Positions 44,876 to 56,800 of a stretch of DNA of 64,000 nucleotides are shown piece after piece (the first letter of the stretch is position 1; every line of letters begins with the position of its first letter). Source of the stretch: DATAOG01 sp963798075 (GTDB taxonomy: Bacteria > Pseudomonadota > Alphaproteobacteria > Geminicoccales > Geminicoccaceae). The stretch covers positions 124,001-188,000 of the forward strand of contig CAWCRU010000019.1 of the NCBI GenBank assembly GCA_963798075.1. The letters are read 5' to 3'. The notes beneath the pieces were generated by a model that did no database searches, had not been told where the DNA came from, and saw only the letters and a list, made by a program, of their open reading frames with translations. A program made the translations under genes and the position numbers.

Positions 44876-46936
44876 CTGAGCCATCTGAGCTCGCTCAACC
44901 CGGCGCAACGCCAGGCCGCGGTCTTCGATGTGGCCGAGGATGGCCGCGCCGGCCCCGGCCGGCCGCTCCTGATCATCGCGGGTGCCGGCTCCGGCAAGAC
45001 TAGCACCCTCGCCCACCGGGTCGCCCATCTGGTCCTGCGGGGCGCCGATCCCGCCCGCATCCTGCTGTTGACCTTCACGCGCCGGGCGGCCGAGGAGATG
45101 ACGCGGCGGGTCGAGCGGATCTGCGGCCAGACGCTCGCCGGCGGCAACGGCAGCGGCCGGACGATCGCCTGGTCCGGCACCTTCCACGCGATCGGCAACC
45201 AGCTCCTGCGGCTCTATGCCGAGGCGATCGGCCTGCATCCGGGCTTCACGGTGCTCGACCGCAGCGATGCCGCCGACCTGCTCAACCTGGTCCGGGACGA
45301 GCTTCGCCTTTCCGAGCAGGCGCGCCGTTTCCCGAAGAAGGCTACCTGCCTTGCGATCTACTCCTACGCGGTCAACGCCCAGACCGGGCTCGCGCCGGTG
45401 CTGCAAAAGGCGTTCCCCTGGTGCCAGGAGTGGCAGGCGGAGCTCAAGCGGCTGTTCGCGGGCTACGTCGCCGCCAAGCAGCAGCAGCAGGTGGTCGACT
45501 ATGACGATCTGCTCCTCTACTGGTCGCAGATGATGGGCGTGCCGGCGATCGCCGAGGATGTCGGCCGGCGCTTCGACTTCGTGCTGGTCGACGAGTACCA
45601 GGACACCAACGCGTTGCAGGCCAGGATCCTGCTCGGGCTGAAGCCGGACGGCCGCGGCCTTACGGTGGTCGGCGACGACGCCCAGTCGATCTACGGCTTT
45701 CGGGCCGCGACGGTGCGCAACATCCTCGATTTTCCGAACGCCTTCGAGCCGCCGGCGGCGGTCGTCAAGCTCGAGCAGAACTACCGCTCGACCCAGCCCA
45801 TCCTGGATGCCGCCAACGCGGTCATGGCCGACGCCAGGGGCGGCTTCGGCAAGAGCCTGTTCTCGGCCCGGCGCTCGCCGCAAAAGCCGTACCTCGCCAT
45901 GGTGGCCGATCCGACCGCCGAGGTCGACTATGTGGTGGGCAAGGTCCTTGCCAACCGCGAGGCCGGAACCCTGCTGCGCGAGCAGGCGGTCTTGTTCCGC
46001 ACCTCCCACCACAGCGGCGAGCTCGAGGTCGAGCTGCGCCGGCGCAACATCCCGTTCGTCAAATACGGCGGCCTCAAGTTTCTGGAGCTTGCCCACGTCA
46101 AGGACCTGCTGGCTTTGCTGCGCTGGGCCGAAAATCCGCGCGATCGGATCGCGGCTTTCCGACTGCTGCAGCTGTTGCCGGGGATCGGCCCGGGCACGGC
46201 GCGCAAGGCTCTGGCGCATCTCGAGGCGGCGGCATATCGGCTCGAGGCGCTCGCGGGCTTCGCCCCGCCGCGCGCGGCCGCCGACCTCTGGCCCGAGCTC
46301 GCGGCGCTGATGCCGGCGCTGGCGGGCCGGGAAATCTGGGCGGGGCAGCTGGAGCTGGCGCGCCGCTTCTATGACCCGCTGCTGGAAGAGCGCTACGATT
46401 TTGCCCGCGCCCGCCTGGCCGACCTCGACGAGCTGGTGCGGCTCGCCGCGACCTACCGCTCGCGCCAGCAGTTCCTGACCGAGCTCACCCTCGATCCGCC
46501 GGCCGCGATCGGCGACGAGGCCGGAACGCCGCTGCTGGACGAGGACTATCTGATCCTCTCGACCATCCACTCGGCCAAGGGCCGCGAGTGGCGGGCCGTC
46601 TACGTCCTGCACGTGGTCGACGGCTGCATTCCCTCGGACATGGCGACCGGCTCGGCCGAGGAGATCGAGGAGGAGCGCCGCCTGCTCTATGTCGCGATGA
46701 CCCGGGCGCAGGACCAGCTCCACCTGATCCACCCGCGCCGCTTCTACACCACCAGCCAGCCACGCTTCGGCGACCGTTACGTCACGGCGCCGCGCTCGCG
46801 CTTCATTCCGGCGGCCCTGCTCCGCCACTTCGACCTCGGCACCTCGGGATCCCCCGCGGCCGAGCCGGCCGCCCCCGCCCGCCTGCCCTTGCCGACGGTC
46901 GACATCGCGGCCGAGCTGCGCGCCATGTGGGGCTGA
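44876..46936 (+). CDS. UvrD/Rep-type ATP-dependent DNA helicase
   Basis: A 686-aa superfamily 1A helicase. Motifs in order: N-terminal LNPAQRQAAVF (Q motif), IIAGAGSGKTSTLAHRVAHL (Walker A), LLTFTRRAAEEM (Ia), VLVDEYQDTN (II), VVGDDAQSIYGFRAA (III), LEQNYRST (IV), LSTIHSAKGREWRAVYVLHV (V) and EERRLLYVAMTRAQDQLHL (VI). No ATG, GTG or TTG lies before the Q motif; a CTG at 44876 sits 8 bp after GGAGG (44863-44867) and is the best start. It is shorter than typical UvrD and probably acts in DNA repair or restart. Confidence 0.9.
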   Translation: MSHLSSLNPAQRQAAVFDVAEDGRAGPGRPLLIIAGAGSGKTSTLAHRVAHLVLRGADPARILLLTFTRRAAEEMTRRVERICGQTLAGGNGSGRTIAWSGTFHAIGNQLLRLYAEAIGLHPGFTVLDRSDAADLLNLVRDELRLSEQARRFPKKATCLAIYSYAVNAQTGLAPVLQKAFPWCQEWQAELKRLFAGYVAAKQQQQVVDYDDLLLYWSQMMGVPAIAEDVGRRFDFVLVDEYQDTNALQARILLGLKPDGRGLTVVGDDAQSIYGFRAATVRNILDFPNAFEPPAAVVKLEQNYRSTQPILDAANAVMADARGGFGKSLFSARRSPQKPYLAMVADPTAEVDYVVGKVLANREAGTLLREQAVLFRTSHHSGELEVELRRRNIPFVKYGGLKFLELAHVKDLLALLRWAENPRDRIAAFRLLQLLPGIGPGTARKALAHLEAAAYRLEALAGFAPPRAAADLWPELAALMPALAGREIWAGQLELARRFYDPLLEERYDFARARLADLDELVRLAATYRSRQQFLTELTLDPPAAIGDEAGTPLLDEDYLILSTIHSAKGREWRAVYVLHVVDGCIPSDMATGSAEEIEEERRLLYVAMTRAQDQLHLIHPRRFYTTSQPRFGDRYVTAPRSRFIPAALLRHFDLGTSGSPAAEPAAPARLPLPTVDIAAELRAMWG

Positions 46937-46938
46937 AC

Positions 46939-47852
46939 TCAGCAGGTCTGGCCCAGGATCCAGCCCTCGAGCCTGCGGATCACATCATCGTCAGGCTCGC
47001 CCGACGGGCGCCGGCCGAGCACGACGCCCAGCATGCCGAACAGGCCGACCACGGCGTCGAACCGGTCGTCGCCGCTGGCGTCGGCCCCGAAGCCGCCCCG
47101 GATCTCGGCGACCAGGCAGGGGTCGAGGTCGACGCCCGCAACATCTGCCCATGCGAGCAGGGGGCATGCGTTGAGTTGGCGGACGACCTGCTTGCGCTTG
47201 CCGGCTTTGAGGTTCAGGCCGAGATGGCCATAGACCTCGGCCGGATAGATTTCCGCGACGACGAAACGGTGGCCCTCCAGGAGCTCGTCGAGTTTCCCCT
47301 GAAAAGGCCAGAGCGCGAGGTCGACGCCGTCGCGAAGCGCCGGCGCCAACACAGATCCCGCCAGCCGGTGATCGCGGCCTTGCCGACCTGCTGGGCGCCC
47401 TGCGTCCAGAAGATCGCGCAGGCCCCCGATTGCTGGTCGCAACGGCGTAGCAAATCTGTCCATGACACGAACTCGAGTCCGTTGAGCAGGTGCTGCCGAA
47501 GACAGTTACCAGGGCGGTTCGGATAGAAAGGGCGGTCCAAGCTGATCTGGTTTGGTAGCGCGGCCACGCTATAGAAACCATCGCCGAAATCTGTAAGTGC
47601 GGTGACGAAGTCTTCGATTCCCTTCCGCTTCGCGTAGGCGCGCGGCAGGCCGATCGGGAAATCGAAGCCAAGCACAATCGGCCCTTCGCTCACCTCGGCG
47701 TCGAGGCCTTTCAACAAGGTCGGAAGCGGGCCGGCCCGTCGTGGGCCAGTGGCGCGGTATCTGCCGTTTGCCTGCAGCGTCGCGCTGGCGCACCAGCGTT
47801 TGCGAGCATCGACGCTCCAGTCGGCGTTGCCGACCAGCGCCGGTAGTCTCAA
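46939..47852 (-). pseudogene. DUF429-like protein, frameshifted
   Basis: Frame one begins at a TTG (47852) that overlaps the upstream stop (TTGA) and encodes LPALVGNADWSVDARKRWCA, VLGFDFPIGLPRAYAKRKGI and QGAQQVGKAAITGWRDL. Near 47353 the frame changes; the second frame continues VLAPALRDGVDLALWPFQGK, VVAEIYPAEVYGHLGL, GKRKQVVRQL and RFDAVVGLFGMLGVVLGRRP. The FDFPIGLP and EIYPAEVY motifs belong to DUF429-type, RNase H-like proteins. The function is unknown. It is the last gene of a run with the URC4 and URC1 homologues, on the same strand. Confidence 0.7.
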
Positions 47853-49081
47853 AACAGGGTGCCGTCGCTGAGGATTTGGAGCGGCGGGCCGCCGGCCGGA
47901 CGAAGCTCGCGGGCGATTCTTCGGCCCGCGGCCCAAGTGCCGCCCTCCAGCACCTTGGCGAGCGGCAGCTGTTCGGATGTCAGGCCGAGCTTTGACCGCA
48001 CTCGCTCCGCAAGCTGGTCGATCAGGGCCACGGTCAGCGCCCGCCATTCGACCACGACCTCGGAGCCGCCGGCGTGCGACTGGCCGAGCACGGCGGCGTG
48101 CTTCGGGCGCAGCACGCCCTGATCGATCAGCAGGCCGCCGTTGCGGTATTCGGCGAGCGCGGTCAGCTGATCGAGGTCGGTCACCTCGATGCCGGCGGCC
48201 TCCAGCGGCTCGATCAGCGAGTAGGCCAGCCACTGCGAGAGCTTGTGGAACGGCACCAGGCCCGAGGTCAGATCGTTGGTCGCTGCCGCCGGGTGGCGGC
48301 CGACGTCGCCGAGGTTCTGCCCGGCGAGCTCGATCCGCCCGGGCCAGATGGCGCCCAGGCCCTCGAGCACCGCGGCCAGGATCTTAGGCGCGGGCAGACG
48401 CCCGTCCCTGGCTTGCCGGGTCAGGTGATCGAACAGGCCGCCGACCCGGGGAGCACCGGCGCCGAAGATTTCGGGCTTCTCGAGCAGCGCCTCGCCCAGA
48501 CGGTTGAGCAGCCGGCACCTGCCGGCGAGCCCGACCAGCGGGTTTTCCGGGCTCACCTGGAAAGCCTCGCCGAGCGCACGCTCGGCGAGCCGGATCAGCG
48601 CCCCGGCGTCGGCGCGCAGCGGCCGCTCGGGGTCGGCCGAGAGCGCGCCGGAGCGGAACAGATCGAGGCTTGCGACGGCAAGGCCTTCGGAGCGGGCGTA
48701 GGTCTCGCCCGTCGCGGGCTCCAGGTAGCGCCAGGCATCGCCCGCGCCGGCATCCAGCAGCACGCTCACGACCACCAGATCGAAGCGCGTGCGCGCCAGC
48801 TCCGCCGCAGCGAGCCCAGCCCCGAGTGCGCCCACGCGTTCGTGGCCACCCACGGAAAAATGGCGCCAGCGGCTGTGGTAGGGAATCTCGAGGTCCGGAT
48901 AGCTGGCGCGGATCGTCTCGATCACGTAGTCGGCGGTGGGATCGAGGCGCGCGCCATCGAGGGCGAAGTGGGCAAGCTCGCTCCGCTCGGCGGCGGCCAG
49001 CACCAGCTTCGAGCGCGCCCGGATCGCGGCCGGGGTGCGCAGCCAGGCGATCGCCGCGGCCGGATCCTCGAAGCCTGCCAC
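47849..49081 (-). CDS. DUF1688 protein, URC4 homologue (uracil catabolism)
   Basis: A 410-aa DUF1688 protein. Characteristic stretches are YHSRWRHFSVGGHERVGAL, LAWRYLEP-like segment (AGAGDAWRYLEPATGETYAR), RSEGLAVASLDLFRSGALS, GEAFQVSPENPLVGLAGRC, TNDLTSGLVPFHKLSQWLAY, SLIEPLEAAGIEV and YRNGGLLIDQGVL. In fungi this family is URC4/Urg3, genetically required for uracil degradation by the URC pathway, with unknown biochemistry. The start is GTG 49081, directly after the TGA of the URC1 homologue, so the two are translationally coupled. The pairing strongly supports the function. Confidence 0.88.
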   Translation of the reverse strand: MAGFEDPAAAIAWLRTPAAIRARSKLVLAAAERSELAHFALDGARLDPTADYVIETIRASYPDLEIPYHSRWRHFSVGGHERVGALGAGLAAAELARTRFDLVVVSVLLDAGAGDAWRYLEPATGETYARSEGLAVASLDLFRSGALSADPERPLRADAGALIRLAERALGEAFQVSPENPLVGLAGRCRLLNRLGEALLEKPEIFGAGAPRVGGLFDHLTRQARDGRLPAPKILAAVLEGLGAIWPGRIELAGQNLGDVGRHPAAATNDLTSGLVPFHKLSQWLAYSLIEPLEAAGIEVTDLDQLTALAEYRNGGLLIDQGVLRPKHAAVLGQSHAGGSEVVVEWRALTVALIDQLAERVRSKLGLTSEQLPLAKVLEGGTWAAGRRIARELRPAGGPPLQILSDGTLF

Positions 49082-50362
<1,281 letters not shown>

Positions 50363-50515
50363 CGGCTCTTGTCCAGCGCTGCGTCCGGATCGCCAGCGGG
50401 CGAGGCGGACTTTGTCGGCCGCGGGCGGCCGATGGCCATTGGCCGGGGTTGCGAGATACACTAATCTGGTGATGGTTGAGCGAAACGCCAGAGCCAAATC
50501 CGGGGAGGTGAGCCG

Positions 50516-51366
50516 ATGCGCCTGTTGCGCCATGGACCGAGCGGGGCCGAGAAGCCGGGACTGCTGGATGCCGAGGGGCGCGATCGCGCGACCTCTCGGG
50601 GCAGATCGACGACATCACGCCGGACGTGCTGGCGGCCGAGAGCCTGGCGCGGCTCGCGCGCCTCAACCCGGCCTCGCTGCCGCCGGTCGAGGGCCGGCCG
50701 CGCCTCGGGCCGCCGCTGGCGCTGGTGCCGAACCTGGTCTGCATCGGCCTCAACTACGCCGACCATGCCAAGGAGAGCAACCAGCCGATCCCCGAGCATC
50801 CGATCGTGTTCATGAAGCACACCGGCTCGATCATCGGCCCGAACGACCTCGTCAAGATCCCGCGCGGCTCGAAGAAGACCGACTGGGAGGTCGAGCTCGG
50901 CGTGGTGATCGGCAGGCGCGCCTCCTACGTCGAGGAGAAGGACGCGCTCGACCACGTGGCCGGCTACACGATCGTCAACGACGTCTCCGAGCGCGACTTC
51001 CAGTTCACCGGCGGCGGCGGCCAGTGGATCAAGGGCAAGAGCCCCGACACCTTCGCGCCGATGGGCCCCTGGTTCGTGACCAAGGACGAGATCGCAGATC
51101 CGCAGAACCTCGACATGTGGCTCGAGGTCGACGGCCACCGCTATCAGAACGGCTCGACCGCGACCATGATCTTCGGCGTCGCCCACCTGGTGAGCCACCT
51201 CAGCCGCTATCTGACCTTGCTGCCGGGCGACGTGATCAGCACCGGCACGCCGCCCGGCGTCGGCGCCGGGGTCAAGCCCGCGCCAGTGTTCCTCAAGGCC
51301 GGCAACGTCATGCGCGTCGGCATCGAGGGCCTGGGCGAGCAGCGCAGCGAGGTCGGCCAGGCCTGA
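50516..51366 (+). pseudogene. Fumarylacetoacetate hydrolase family protein, frameshift near N-terminus
   Basis: ATG 50516 (with a ggggagg site) opens MRLLRHGPSGAEKPGLLDAE; near 50586 the frame shifts and the main frame gives LSGQIDDITPDVLAAESLA, LVPNLVCIGLNYADHAKESN, HTGSIIGPNDLVKIPRGSKK, DWEVELGVVIG (metal Glu), GYTIVNDVSERDFQF and LPGDVISTGTPPGVGAG. Restored, it is a roughly 283-aa FAH-domain enzyme of the 2-oxo-acid hydratase/hydrolase or acylpyruvase type. The metal-binding Glu/Glu/Asp residues are kept. The substrate is unknown. One missing base, or two extra (GCGC run), explains the break. Confidence 0.82.
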
Positions 51367-51403
51367 GGATTTTCGGCCGCGGCGGGCCGATCCCCGCAGG
51401 ACC

Positions 51404-51958
51404 GTGGCGCTGCCGGAGCTGCTGACCGCGCGGCTGCGTCTGCGGCCGCGGACGCGAGACGACCTCGAGGCGAACCTCGCGATGGATCTCGACCCGGAGG
51501 TTCATCGCTACATCTTCGTCCACGGGGTCCCGGACGCCGCGGCGCACCGCGCCGAACTGCTGCGCCGGATCGCGAGCCCGCCCGCCAAGGGCGGCCTCTG
51601 GGTCGTCGAGTGGCGGCAGCAGGCGGGCTTTCTCGGCTGGTGCGGCGTGTTTCCGCTCGAGCAATCCGGCCTGATCGAGCTCGGCTATCGCTACCTGCGC
51701 GCCGCCTGGGGTCAGGGCGTGGCGACCGAGGCCGGGCGCGCCGTGCTCGATCACGGCTTTCGAACCCTCGGTCTCGACCCGATCGTCGCGGTGGCCGATC
51801 CGGGCAACCTCGCCTCGCGCCGGGTGCTCGAAAAGCTCGGCTTCGACGACCAGGGTTTTGCCCGCTACTACGGCACCGAGGTCGCCTTCTACCGGCTCGC
51901 TCGCAGCCAGTACCTCGCCGCCACGCAGGACCCTGAGGGTGGACGGGAGCGTCGTTGA
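51404..51958 (+). CDS. GNAT family N-acetyltransferase
   Basis: A 184-aa RimJ/RimL-type acetyltransferase. It begins LPELLTARLRLRPRTRDDLE. It has the beta4/beta5 region GFLGWCGVFPLEQSGLIELG, the acetyl-CoA loop LRAAWGQGVATEAGRAVLDH (R/Q-x-x-G-x-A type) and the C-terminal VADPGNLASRRVLEKLGFD. It starts at GTG 51404, 37 bp after the FAH gene. It would acetylate a protein N-terminus, an amino acid or a small molecule; the target cannot be set. Confidence 0.88.
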   Translation: MALPELLTARLRLRPRTRDDLEANLAMDLDPEVHRYIFVHGVPDAAAHRAELLRRIASPPAKGGLWVVEWRQQAGFLGWCGVFPLEQSGLIELGYRYLRAAWGQGVATEAGRAVLDHGFRTLGLDPIVAVADPGNLASRRVLEKLGFDDQGFARYYGTEVAFYRLARSQYLAATQDPEGGRERR

Positions 51959-52016
51959 CGAACGCTGCTCGGCCATGTGAAATGATTCGCGAGCCTTTTG
52001 GCCCGGGAGAGGAACA

Positions 52017-53606
52017 ATGAACAGATGGCTTGGCACGCTCGCCGTCGCGGTCGCGGCGGCGTTCGCGATTCCGATGGCGCAGGCCGAGACGCCGGCATCG
52101 ACGCTCGTGATCGCGATGAACATCGACGACATCATCTCGCTCGATCCCGCCGAGACCTTCGAGCTCGTGGGCGGCGAGGTCAACGCCAACATCTACGACC
52201 GGATCACGGTGCACGAGCCGGGCCAGGAGGAGTTGAGCGGCGGGGTCGCCGAGAGCTGGGACGTGGCCGATGACGGCCATACGATCATCTTGCACCTGCG
52301 GCCCGGTCTCACCTTCCATTCGGGTAATGCAATCACCGCCGACGACGTGGTGTTCTCGCTCGCCCGCGTGATCAAGCTCAACAAGACCCCGACCTTCATC
52401 CTGAGCCAATTGGGCTGGACGCCCGACAACGTCGACCAGCTCGTGACCGCGAAGGACCCGATGACGGTCGAGCTCAAGATCCCGGAGAAACTGGCGCCGA
52501 CGCTCGTGCTCAACTGCCTGTCGGCAGGCGTCGGCTCGGTCGTCGACAAGCAGGTGGCCATGGCCCATGAGACCGACGGCGACTTCGGCCACGAGTGGCT
52601 GAAGACCAACTCGGCCGCCTCGGGCCCGTTCGCGCTCAAGAGCTGGAAGCCCAACGAGAGCGTGATCCTCGAGGCAACCTCGAGTTCGCGCTATGGCCCG
52701 CCCGGAGTCGAGCGCGTGATCCTGCGCCACGTGCCCGAGCCCGGCGCGCAGCGGCTCCTGATCGAGAAGGGCGACGCCGACATCGCGCGCAACCTCAGCG
52801 CCGACCAGATCGCCGGCCTCGAGGGCAACAAGGACGTCGTCATCCAGACCGATCCCAAGGCGCTCTCGGTCTATCTCCAGGTCAACATGCGCGACCCGAT
52901 CCTGTCCAAGCCGCAGGTCCGCGAGGCGCTCCGCTATCTGGTCGACTACCAGGGCATGGTCGGGAGCTTCCTGCGCGGCCAGTTCCTGGTCCACCAGTCG
53001 TTCTGGCCGTCGGGCTTTTACGCCTCCCTGACCGACAACCCGTTCGCGCTCGACGTCGCCAAGGCGAAGTCGCTGCTCGCCGAGGCAGGCTATCCGGACG
53101 GCTTCGAGGTCAAGCTGGACGCGTTCAACGACTCGCCCTTTGCCGACATGGCGCAGGCGATCCAGGCGACCATGGCAGAGGCCGGGATCAAGGTCTCGAT
53201 CCTCCAGGCCGAGCGCAAGGCGGTCTACGCCAAGCACCGGGCGCGCAACCACCAGATGATCCTGACCCACTGGAGCCCGGACTACCTCGATCCGAACTCG
53301 AACGCCGATGCCTTCGCCTCGAACCCGGACAACAGCGACGAGGCCAAGCTCACGGGCGTGATCGCGTGGCGCGGCGCCTGGGAGACGCCCGAGAACACGG
53401 CGCTGGTCGCGGCCGCCCGCCAGGAGCTCGATCCCGACAAGCGCAAGGAGATGTACCTGACCCTGCAGAAGAACGTGCAGCAGGATTCGCCCTACGTGTT
53501 CATGTTCCAGGGCGTCGAGCAGTCGGCGCTGCGCGCCAACGTCAAGGACTTCATCTCGGGCCCGAGCTTCGATCTGGTGTTCTATCGCGAGGTCACCAAG
53601 AGCTGA
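52017..53606 (+). CDS. ABC transporter substrate-binding protein, peptide/nickel type (SBP_bac_5)
   Basis: A 529-aa periplasmic protein with a Sec signal (TLAVAVAAAFAIPMAQA-ET). It shows DIISLDPAETFELVGGEVNA, AESWDVADDGHTIILHLRPG and LTFHSGNAITADDVVFSLAR, typical of the DppA/OppA family, and YPDGFEVKLDAFND. It would bind a peptide, opine or similar solute for import. No permease or ATPase genes follow, so it is an orphan in this window; the region after it is decayed DNA. The ATG at 52017 follows a gggagagg site. Confidence 0.93.
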   Translation: MNRWLGTLAVAVAAAFAIPMAQAETPASTLVIAMNIDDIISLDPAETFELVGGEVNANIYDRITVHEPGQEELSGGVAESWDVADDGHTIILHLRPGLTFHSGNAITADDVVFSLARVIKLNKTPTFILSQLGWTPDNVDQLVTAKDPMTVELKIPEKLAPTLVLNCLSAGVGSVVDKQVAMAHETDGDFGHEWLKTNSAASGPFALKSWKPNESVILEATSSSRYGPPGVERVILRHVPEPGAQRLLIEKGDADIARNLSADQIAGLEGNKDVVIQTDPKALSVYLQVNMRDPILSKPQVREALRYLVDYQGMVGSFLRGQFLVHQSFWPSGFYASLTDNPFALDVAKAKSLLAEAGYPDGFEVKLDAFNDSPFADMAQAIQATMAEAGIKVSILQAERKAVYAKHRARNHQMILTHWSPDYLDPNSNADAFASNPDNSDEAKLTGVIAWRGAWETPENTALVAAARQELDPDKRKEMYLTLQKNVQQDSPYVFMFQGVEQSALRANVKDFISGPSFDLVFYREVTKS

Positions 53607-53859
53607 GGCAGAGCGGCGGGCGAAAGGTACCGGAGGGACGTCGGCGGCAGCGATCACGCTCGCCGCCGTGCCCGCCCCGGGCGACAGCTCATCGCAAGCT
53701 GGGAATCGAGACCGCCGGAGTCGCGGTGATCCTTCAGGCCATCGTGCAGGTCGGGGGCGCCGTGAACCTGCGCTTGATGTCCTCGGCGACGAGCAAGGGC
53801 GGCCATTCTCTTGCCGCCGGGCCAAATGATCGAGCTAGGTCGTGCGGCGTGCAACTGGC
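53607..53859. other. Spacer after the solute-binding protein
   Basis: No gene with protein-like composition and no transporter permease is seen here. It leads into the degraded 3' end of the cyclase-TPR gene. Confidence 0.35.
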
Positions 53860-56800
53860 TCAAGAGCCAGATCGGGTCCGCCAAAGCTGGGGTAAGGCAA
53901 TCGACCAATGACGGGATGCCAGTTTGCGACCCGCCCACAGCCAAACGCCAGCGTCCTCGATGCGTCGAACCTCCGCAAGGGCGGCGTCACCGAGGAAGCC
54001 AGGCGCTGATCATGTATTTCCGCGAGCCCGTCGGCACCGCGATCTTCAGGCATTGGCCGGCGAATTCCAGCGCCTCGGCGCGGCTCGCGCCGGGACAGCC
54101 ATGCCGGCCCAGACTGGCAAACAGGTGGGTGGAATAGCGCCGCTTCATCCATTCTGGGTCGCCGGATTCCGGCAGTCCGATGCACGCTGTCGAGGATTTC
54201 CTGCGCCTGCCGGAGGTCGCCGCTCCCGCCAGGGGAAGGCATCGCCGAAGTTGAATTCCTCGAAGGTCGTCAGTCTCGGAGCGTTGAAGAGTGGTGACGC
54301 GCCGCGTGATCGCGGTGCAACATGCTGAAATCGATGCCTTGCCCGACGGTTCTCACATTCGATGTGGAGCCAGCCGAGGCCGTTCGGTAGCGGGGAAGAA
54401 ACGCCTCATCGCCGATCTTGCTCGGCCAGTGTCAAACCCGTGAGCAGGGTCGAGCCTGTCATAGTGGCCTTTGCCCGCCCCAGAGAGCCCCAGGGCATAC
54501 GTATTCCGCAAGAACGCGGAGACAGGTTGTGCTCGCGGGCGATCGCTGCGCCGGCCGACGCCAGCTCGATCGCCCGGTCGAACTGCCCGCGCCAGTTTTC
54601 GATGTGGCAGGACATGTAGAGCGACAGCAATTGCCAGGACATCGCCGGCCGGCCGGCAGATGGTGAGCGCTTGCCGAGCGCCTCCTCGGCCAGCTCGGCC
54701 GCCCCGATACCGCCTGGCCGAAGCCGGTGGTCATCTGAGCATTGCCGAGCGCCGACTGACAGCCGACGGCCTCAGCGACCTCGATGGCGGCCCGAGCTGC
54801 GCGAGCGCCGAGGGAAAGTCCTCGGCCCACATCGATGCCCAGGCCATCCCCGCGAGCGCGATGCTCTCGCGATGGCGGTCGCCGACGGTCCGCGCGATCT
54901 CGAGCATGCGCGCGTTTTCGGCCCGCGAAGGCTCGAAGCGCCGATCGACAAAATAAAGCTCTGAATACTGAGACTTGGAAGAGGTCCGACCTCGAGCGAC
55001 TCGGCGGTTGCGCTTCGGTCGGGGATGAGCCAGAACCTGCGGCCAGCGCCTTCGGTAGTGTGCCAGCGCCTCCTTGATGGCATGCCGGCGGCCGGCGCCT
55101 GCTCGGCGGCCCGCCGAAGGACTCCATGGCCTTGGCCAGTGGCGCCATCGGCGAGAAGATGGTCGGTGGGCCAGTCCAGCTCGAGCTCGTCTCCGACGCC
55201 GGTCGCTTCTCGCCCTCGAGCGCCGACGCGAACGCGCGTGGACCCACGACGTCGGCTCTTCAGCAGACTGTCATAGGCGGCGTCCTGGACCAGCGCGTGC
55301 TTGAAGGTGTATCTGGCGTCGGGCGGAGCGACCGCGGCGGAAGATGAGCTCGGCATGACCCGCGAGCCCAGCGCGGAGCCGAGGTCGGGTCCGCCAGGTC
55401 GACGACCGCCGCCAGCAGCGGGTAGGAGAATTCGCGGCCGATGCAGGCGGCGATCTGCGCGACCTCCTTGACCTCTGGGATGCGGTCGAGGCGCGCCATC
55501 AGCGAGATCGTGCAGCGACGCCGGGATGGCGGTCTCGCCGGTCTCCAGCACCGCCTTGGTCAACTCCTCGACGAACAGCGGCACACCGTCGGTGCGCGCG
55601 ATGATGGCATCGATCGTCGCGGTCGGCAGACGTTCGCCGCCGAGGCGCGTCGACGATCGCCTCGACCCCGGCGCGCCCCAGCCGGTTGAGGGTGAGGCGG
55701 GTGAGTGGGGATGGGCGGCGAGGTCGGGCTGGTGATCGGGGCGGCTGGTCAGCAGGAGCAGCACGCGCGCGTCGGCGATCCGGTCGAGGCATTGCTCGAT
55801 CAGCTCGAGCGTGGTGGGGTCGACCCAGTGGGCATCCTCGAGCGCGACGAGGACGGCTGCTGCCGCGCGAGCGCCAGCAGCTGAGCGACCAGCGCATCGA
55901 GCGTCCGCGCCCGCTGGGCCTGCGGGGTGAGGTCGAGGGGGCCGTAGCGGCGCCTCGCCGTCGAGCCCGAGCAGGCTCGCGATCAGCGGCGCGCCGGCGC
56001 GCATCCCCCGCCCGGGCGAGCAGCGCCTCGAGCTTGTCGAGCCTCGACGTCGCTCGGATCTTCGGTACGCGAGCGCGGCCGCGCGGTTCAGCTGCTGGAT
56101 CACCGGCCACAGCGCGCTGTCGGCATGATAGGGCGAGCACTGGTAGCGGATGCGCGTGTGCGGCTCCTCGGCCAGCGCATCGAGCAGCGCCCGGGTGAGC
56201 CGCGATTTGCCGATCCCGGCCTCGGCCACCAGCAGGACACCCTGGCCCTCGCCGGCCTTCGCCTGCGCCCAGCGCTCGAGCAGCAGCGCCAGCTCCTGGT
56301 CGCGCCCGACCATCGGCAACAGCGCCGGACCGCTCCTCGCCTCGAAGCGGCTGGCGGTCGACCGCTCGCCGGTGACCGCGAACGCCGCGACCGGCTCGCT
56401 GATGCCCTTGAGCTCGTGCTCGCCCAGATCCTCGAGCTCGAAGCCCGTCCCGAGCAGCCGCCGCGTCGCGTCGGCGATCACCACCTGGCCGGGCACCGCG
56501 ATCCCTTGCAGGCGCGCCGCAAGGTTCGGGTGTGTCGCCGACCACGGCCTGTTCTTGCGCGGCGCCCTCGCCGACCAGGTCGCCGACGACCACGAGGCCG
56601 GTCGCGATCGCGACCCGCGCGGCCAGAGCCTCGCCCGCCGGGTTGCTCAAGCTGTCGGATCGCTGCCGTGATCGCCAGCCCGGACCGGACCGCGCGCTCG
56701 GCCTCGTCCTCGTGCGCCTTCGGCCAGCCGAAATACGCCAGCACGCCGTCGCCCATGAACTTGGCGACATGGCCCTCGAACCGCGCGATCTCGCCCGCGA

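Noticed and set aside
43571..46828. 1085-codon minus-strand frame opposite the helicase
   Set aside because: Antisense of a gene with all SF1 helicase motifs; low-complexity Arg/Ala/Gly composition.
53607..54400. ABC permease genes following the solute-binding protein
   Set aside because: No frame shows membrane segments or the permease EAA motif; the DNA matches the tail of the decayed cyclase-TPR gene.
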